From NCBI GenBank assembly GCA_039679375.1, contig JBDKVA010000014.1:1-7884 (forward strand): a stretch of 7,884 nucleotides of DNA, given 5' to 3'. The position numbers and the translations under genes were made by a program. The notes under the pieces were generated by a model, which did no database searches, was not told the origin of the DNA, and saw only the letters and a list, made by a program, of their open reading frames with translations. The DNA is from JBDKVA01 sp039679375 (GTDB lineage: Bacteria > Bacillota > Clostridia > Acetivibrionales > DTU013). Of the stretch, positions 5,911 to 7,884 are shown in pieces (position 1 is the stretch's first letter; every line of letters begins with the position of its first letter).

Positions 5911-7707
5911 TTAAAATTCAATTCCCACCATTTTCATCAAATATCTTGCGTTAGTAGTTCTGCTGCGTCCGGGGCGAAGCATGTAATCAAACTTTATCTC
6001 ATTGTTGATATATTGTTCAGTAAAATGATAGTTCTTTATGTTCTCCTGGCTCTCTTTCTCCAGATCGCAAAGCTCAAAGTCATGTGTGGAAATAAGCCCG
6101 ATAATCCAGCTTTTATTTAAGTTTTTCAATACACTTCTGGCACCGGTTATTCTATCCAGTGAATTGGTTCCCATAAATATTTCATCAATCATATAAATCA
6201 TAGGCTGTTCTTTTTTTGAATATTCTATCATCATTTTTATTCTTAGAAGTTCCGCATAGAATGTGGAAATCCCGCTGTTCAGATCGTCGCGGACCCTCAT
6301 TGATGTAAATATATCCATAACGGAGCATTCCATCTTTTGCGCAAATACAGGCGCCCCGGAATACGCCAGGACAAGATTGATACCTACAGTTCTGAGCAGT
6401 GTAGTCTTTCCGGACATGTTCGAACCTGTAATTACACAAGTGCCTTTATTTATTTCAAAATCATTGCACACGCATTTATTTTCAGGAATCAACGGGTGCC
6501 CCATCTTCTTAGCTAAGAATTTCAAGTCTTTTTCAGAAAATATGGGAAATACCCATTCGGGATACATATGACCAATAACAGCAAGGCTTGAAATAGCCTC
6601 AATTTGTCCGACTGTCTCAAGCCATTTCCTGATTTGTCCTCCATACAGTCTTTTCCAGTCTTCCAAAGCAAAAACACAGTGATAATCCCACAATAAACCA
6701 AAATTCAATATAAAATAAAGTACGGTGCTGAATCTTATATCAATTGCATTTGCTATCTTCTCAAGCTGTTTTATTGAAGCCGATGCCGGGCTGTTATTAG
6801 TAAAGAATTCCTGTCTCAAGCCTGACAGGTATTCATCCGTGAATTCTTCCTGCTCTATTCTTTGCAGCAAGCTGCTAAATGTGTCCAGGTATTTTTTCAA
6901 TCCGGAAACGGTACCAATAATTTCTATGTTTCTTCTATACCCGACAGCACAAACAGACATTTGAATGCATAAGAGCAAAAGCGGCACAAAAACAGGGATA
7001 CGGCTCCCAAGGAAGTACAGTGTAAAAGTAAGTATTACAGAAGCCGGCAATATATAAAACAGGTTTATAACCCAGTCATTTTTAAAACGCTTTAATTTAT
7101 CCTCAGTATAAGACAACATGCTCTCCGGGTCATTTGCAGCGTCTGTGGCCAGCATTCCCTCACATTGCAGCTCCTGACAGAAATCTAGCTTTTTTGATAG
7201 CTCTTTTACTGCTTTCTGACGTTTCTCTATGGCATACGTATTTTTATCAGGGTTCTTTAAAAGTTCACACAGTATTTTCCTTCCGTAGTATGTATTTGCC
7301 GCATTTATCCATTGGAACAGGGACTTGGGGCCTAAAATGTCCAGATCCCCGGTATAAGGATGTGAGGCATTGACAAATTCCTGCCCGCAGTCACTGAAGT
7401 TCACCCAGTCAGAATTCATTCTGTCAATGTACCTTTTGTTTATATCGGCCATGCAGTTAAGCTTTTTTTGTTCACGTGAAATTCTGTTATGCTTGACTAT
7501 TAAATATAAAAATGCAATCAATGCAATTGGCAGAACCGTAAATCCATAAAATAAACCGGCCTTAATAAAAAGAAGTATTGAAACCGCCGCCCCCAGCAAA
7601 AAAGCTAAAAGCCGCAAATTACTCAATCTATTTGCCTGCTGTCTTTTCTGATCTTCCAGTTTTTTAAAGCTATCAAGCCGTTTTTTAAATTCATCATTTT
7701 TTTCCAT
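5911..7707 (-). CDS. MutS-family ATPase with membrane segments, lacking the mismatch-recognition domain
   Basis: This 598-residue protein carries the MutS core and ATPase but not the N-terminal mismatch-binding and connector domains; bona fide MutS is about 850-900 residues. The first 80 residues are a charged, possibly coiled N-terminus followed by two hydrophobic segments (about 34-50 and 52-72). Two more hydrophobic segments occur at about 215-233 and 238-258. The MutS core begins near 121 (DLDILGPKSLFQWIN). HPLIP at 404-408 leads into the ATPase: Walker A GSNMSGKT at 428-435, Walker B IYMIDE at 504-509 and the THD histidine near 541. All ATPase residues look intact, so it should bind and hydrolyse ATP. 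It probably sits at the membrane. A role in classical mismatch repair is unlikely and the true function is unknown. The ATG has GAGG 7 nt upstream. The gene stands apart from the sugar genes. Confidence 0.9.
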   Translation of the reverse strand: MEKNDEFKKRLDSFKKLEDQKRQQANRLSNLRLLAFLLGAAVSILLFIKAGLFYGFTVLPIALIAFLYLIVKHNRISREQKKLNCMADINKRYIDRMNSDWVNFSDCGQEFVNASHPYTGDLDILGPKSLFQWINAANTYYGRKILCELLKNPDKNTYAIEKRQKAVKELSKKLDFCQELQCEGMLATDAANDPESMLSYTEDKLKRFKNDWVINLFYILPASVILTFTLYFLGSRIPVFVPLLLLCIQMSVCAVGYRRNIEIIGTVSGLKKYLDTFSSLLQRIEQEEFTDEYLSGLRQEFFTNNSPASASIKQLEKIANAIDIRFSTVLYFILNFGLLWDYHCVFALEDWKRLYGGQIRKWLETVGQIEAISSLAVIGHMYPEWVFPIFSEKDLKFLAKKMGHPLIPENKCVCNDFEINKGTCVITGSNMSGKTTLLRTVGINLVLAYSGAPVFAQKMECSVMDIFTSMRVRDDLNSGISTFYAELLRIKMMIEYSKKEQPMIYMIDEIFMGTNSLDRITGARSVLKNLNKSWIIGLISTHDFELCDLEKESQENIKNYHFTEQYINNEIKFDYMLRPGRSRTTNARYLMKMVGIEF

Positions 7708-7718
7708 ATTTTATCCTC

Positions 7719-7884
7719 AACTATGTTATTCCGCCTCTGTACGCCTATACAAATATTAATGCAAGTGCCCCATATTTACACTCCCATGCTAGAGCTTTTA
7801 CTCTTATACATTTGAAATTACGCAACTTGTCCTACCTGTTACATTACCATAATATCGTGCCCGCAAATAGATGATCCCTGTCTC
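7719..7884. other. Upstream region of the MutS-like gene, no clear feature
   Basis: I see no open reading frame and no RNA gene here. TTGCAT and several TATAAG/TATTAT-like hexamers occur on the minus strand, but no pair has both good matches and a 16-18 bp spacing, so I do not call a promoter. The gene or regulatory element feeding the MutS-like gene may lie beyond the window. Confidence 0.3.

Noticed and set aside
6185..6439. An 84-codon minus-strand open frame inside the MutS-like gene.
   Set aside because: It is out of frame within the conserved ATPase domain, whose motifs are intact in the main frame; it shows no recognisable domain.

Overview
The window looks like a stretch of chromosome from a low- to mid-GC Firmicute, of clostridial or Paenibacillus type. 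This is inferred from strong AGGAGG/AGGGGG ribosome binding sites, a TTG start codon, AT-rich spacers, and a LplB/YtcP-type permease pair beside a large membrane-bound AraC regulator, an arrangement typical of that group. All five genes lie on the minus strand, so transcription runs from high to low coordinates. No RNA genes, mobile elements, CRISPR arrays or broken genes were seen.

In transcription order, 7707-5911 encodes a MutS-family ATPase of about 600 residues. It has predicted membrane segments and lacks the N-terminal mismatch-recognition region. After a 130-160 bp spacer, 5749-4502 encodes a PLP-dependent aminotransferase of the DegT/DnrJ/EryC1/StrS family. A strong stem-loop at 4396-4450 separates it from the next unit.

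The second unit is a carbohydrate-uptake locus. It starts with a one-component membrane sensor/AraC-type regulator (4238-2121), whose promoter overlaps a perfect 16-bp inverted repeat. A 200-bp regulatory spacer follows, and then two ABC sugar permeases: LplB-like (1920-940) and YtcP/LplC-like (930-61), only 9 bp apart. A ribosome binding site at the left edge shows that another gene starts just outside the window. By analogy with this family it is probably the solute-binding lipoprotein.

The likely logic, as inference: the regulator senses a ligand outside the cell and activates the permease promoter, which has a consensus -10 box but a poor -35 box. The promoter may also be repressed by CcpA through a cre-like site over the transcription start. 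The transported sugar cannot be read from the sequence. The aminotransferase may act on a related sugar or cyclitol, but the terminator and separate promoter mean this link is only positional. The most solid non-coding signals are the 16-bp inverted repeat at the regulator promoter and the 12-bp terminator stem. I saw no clearly new multi-gene system.
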